Below are positions 48,721 to 50,338 of a stretch of 50,338 bases of DNA, in pieces. A program made the position numbers and the translations under genes. This DNA is from DATLMR01 sp035634255 (lineage in GTDB: Bacteria; Acidobacteriota; Blastocatellia; UBA7656). The stretch covers positions 1 to 50,338 of the forward strand of contig DASQDI010000145.1 of assembly GCA_035634255.1 (NCBI GenBank), in the 5' to 3' direction. Numbering within the stretch: the stretch's first letter is position 1; the number at the start of each line of letters is the position of its first letter. The notes beneath the pieces are model-generated. The model saw only the letters and a program-made list of their open reading frames with translations, did no database searches and was not told the origin of the DNA.

Positions 48721-50295
48721 ATGAGACTGATACAGAAAAGAAGATTACTAGATATATTAGCACTCTCATTCATTATTCTTCTGACCTCGGTCCATGCGGC
48801 GGCGAGGCAACAGGCGGCGGACGTTACCGCCTCGGCGAAGAAGCCCGCGACGAAAAGCGAGCCCGCCGCCTCTGGCGAAGCGGCGGCCCGACCCGAAGCG
48901 CCCGCGCCTTCCGTCGAAGACAGGCTCAAGGCGCTCGAACAGGTGATCGAGCGCCAGCAGCGCGAGATCGAAGCCCTGCGCGGGATGGTCGAGGAGAAGG
49001 CTCGCCGCAACGACGCGGCGCCGGCTTCCCTCCCGGCCCCGGCCCCCGAGACTCGGAGCGCGGCGGCCGACCCGAAGCCGGTCTCGGGGGAGAGCGCGGC
49101 GGGGCAGGCCGATGAAAAACCTCAGGACCCGACGAGGGCGAGAGTCGACGAGCTTTATAGGCGGTTCGGCTCGCTTCGCATCAGCGGGGACATAAGATTT
49201 CGGGATGAGCTGTTCATCAATCAGGGGTTCGACAGCCTGACAAGCCCCGGCCCGCGCAACCGCCTGCGCGTCCGCGCGCGCCTGGGCCTCGACGGGACGT
49301 TGGGTAAAAACTTCGACTGGGGCGTCAGGCTCGCGACGGGCAACTTCACGGACGCGATCTCTTCGAACCAGACCCTCACGGACTTCTTCACGCGGAAGCC
49401 GTTCGCCATCGAGCGCGCCTTCGTGAGGTACGATTCCAGGACCGACGACGTGGGCGTGCAACTCGTCGCGGGCAAATTCGAGCCGACGTTCCGCCGCACC
49501 CAACTGGTCTGGGACGACGACGTGAACGTCGAAGGCGCGTCCGAAGCCATCTACTTCAAAACCAAGTCGGCCCTCAGCCAGATCAAGCTCGTCGCCTTTC
49601 AGCTGCCCTTCAGCGAGCAGGCGGCGGCGCGGGACGGCATAGTCTACGGCGGGCAGGTGCAGACCGACTTCAGGATAGCTTCGAACCTGACGGCCAACTT
49701 CAACGTCGCTCTGTACGACTGGGTGAGGGCTGACCTCGTGGCGCGGGGGCTCGGGGTGGCGGCCACGCAGGTCAACGGGGGCATCAACAACGGCGCGGGC
49801 ACGACCGGCGGCCAGAACGGCGCGCTCGGCACCACGAACCGCGTCATCAGAGACGCGAATGGCAACGTCGTGGGCTATCTCGCCGGGTTCAATCTCTTAG
49901 ATATATTGAGCCAGATAAACTGGCAGGCCTCATCCAGGTTCCCGGTGACCTTAACGCTCGACTTCGTGCGCAACATGACCAACCGGGTCGATAACGAAAA
50001 GAACGGCTTCTGGGGGACCGTGCGGGTCGGGAGGAACAGCGAAGAGGGTGACTGGGTGTTCGAGTACACCTACGCGCGCATCCAGCAGGACGCGGTGCTC
50101 GTGCCCTTCAACGCCAGCGACATCCTCGCTTCGAACAGCCGCGCGCACATCGGGACCGTCGGCTATCAGGTCAACCGGAACGTGGGCCTCGCGTTCAACG
50201 GGCTGTTCTCGCAGAGGGTGAATAAAGTCGTGCCGAATTCCCCGTTCAACCGCTGGTTCATTCGCCCGCAGTTCGATGTGCTCTATAGGTTCTGA
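48721..50295 (+). CDS. Putative outer-membrane porin with coiled-coil N-terminus
   Basis: This is a 524-residue exported protein. A signal peptide (LLDILALSFIILLTSVHAAA) is followed by an Ala/Pro/Glu-rich region and a coiled coil (about 70-100: RLKALEQVIERQQREIEALR) that probably trimerises the protein in the periplasm. Residues about 145-524 form a beta-barrel (SLRISGDIRFRDELFIN, NRLRVRARLGLDGTLG, IERAFVRYDS, VAGKFEPTF) ending in QFDVLYRF, with a terminal Phe for BAM recognition. It matches the putative-porin family rather than a TonB receptor. AAGGGAA lies close to the ATG. The 232-bp upstream gap (48489-48720) is relatively AT-rich and must hold promoters for both divergent genes, but I cannot assign boxes. 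Confidence 0.87.
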   Translation: MRLIQKRRLLDILALSFIILLTSVHAAARQQAADVTASAKKPATKSEPAASGEAAARPEAPAPSVEDRLKALEQVIERQQREIEALRGMVEEKARRNDAAPASLPAPAPETRSAAADPKPVSGESAAGQADEKPQDPTRARVDELYRRFGSLRISGDIRFRDELFINQGFDSLTSPGPRNRLRVRARLGLDGTLGKNFDWGVRLATGNFTDAISSNQTLTDFFTRKPFAIERAFVRYDSRTDDVGVQLVAGKFEPTFRRTQLVWDDDVNVEGASEAIYFKTKSALSQIKLVAFQLPFSEQAAARDGIVYGGQVQTDFRIASNLTANFNVALYDWVRADLVARGLGVAATQVNGGINNGAGTTGGQNGALGTTNRVIRDANGNVVGYLAGFNLLDILSQINWQASSRFPVTLTLDFVRNMTNRVDNEKNGFWGTVRVGRNSEEGDWVFEYTYARIQQDAVLVPFNASDILASNSRAHIGTVGYQVNRNVGLAFNGLFSQRVNKVVPNSPFNRWFIRPQFDVLYRF

Positions 50296-50338
50296 CCGCC
50301 CTCAACTCGGAGGGAGAGTCGCGGCGTAAGGTACGGTC

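Overview
The window comes from a GC-rich Gram-negative bacterium, most likely an Acidobacteriota member (Blastocatellia-like). Indications: two VWFA-related proteins of the Acidobacteria-typical family, an Oar-like TonB-dependent receptor tail, secreted S9 peptidases, many secreted beta-propeller/carboxypeptidase-regulatory-type proteins, and an LPS-export (Lpt) gene set. The taxon is an inference from gene families; there is no rRNA here. About 40 protein genes (several with starts moved to the codon with the best ribosome binding site), one tRNA-Leu(CAG), three broken or remnant genes and one family of dispersed intergenic repeats are described.

Layout. 1-1.6 kb: 3' part of an outer-membrane receptor and a clear intrinsic terminator. 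1.9-5.2 kb: a VWFA-related secreted protein, then a 1 kb gap that holds a decayed tyrosine recombinase flanked by 30-bp direct repeats. 5.3-12.8 kb: secreted/envelope proteins (beta-helix with FG-GAP-like repeats, TPR protein, two S9 peptidases). 12.9-19.7 kb: housekeeping genes (RNase R, tRNA-Leu, secreted TAP-like hydrolase, RecJ, nitrilase-family amidohydrolase). 19.7-20.24 kb: a small acquired-looking patch with an attC-like site, an antitoxin-like gene and a truncated RelE/ParE-like toxin. 20.3-29.3 kb: the classic rpoN neighbourhood: LptC/LptA-like multidomain protein, lptB, rpoN, hpf, rapZ, a mannose-type PTS EIIA, then two oligopeptide/dipeptide transporter ATPases. 29.3-40.8 kb: mixed accessory genes (NYN-domain protein with His/Asn-rich tail, trans-sulfuration PLP enzyme, metal-binding secreted protein, cyclophilin lipoprotein, MFS carrier, PQQ-like propeller, VWFA protein, ferritin-like protein, DJ-1/PfpI protein, TIMP-like secreted protein, DUF2911 protein). 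40.9-50.3 kb: SLC13-type carrier with RCK_C domains, esterase, CinA N-terminal-type protein, PVA-dehydrogenase-like propeller, a CxxCH/NTF2-like fusion, an SDR oxidoreductase and a porin.

How the genes work together. The 20-27 kb block couples lipopolysaccharide export with sigma-54, ribosome hibernation and nitrogen-PTS/RapZ-type control, as in many Gram-negatives. The rest is largely exported or envelope proteins with single-gene or two-gene transcription units. All four tight convergent gene pairs (about 8.56, 29.34, 40.8 and 46.85 kb) have a GC-rich inverted repeat between them.

Most worth a second look: (1) a dispersed family of 93-160 bp intergenic elements built from TCAGGGG-type heptads as inverted arms around an 18-bp core GGGATTCTNTAAAGAGAG, three copies, one of which supplies the stop codon of one gene and touches the start codon of the next; (2) RapZ with Met in place of the Walker A lysine; (3) a multi-domain LptC/LptA fusion with a strongly basic linker; (4) the attC-like site next to a broken toxin-antitoxin pair; (5) the recombinase relic between direct repeats. 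I did not find a CRISPR array, an intact insertion sequence, a phage, a defence island or a biosynthetic cluster.
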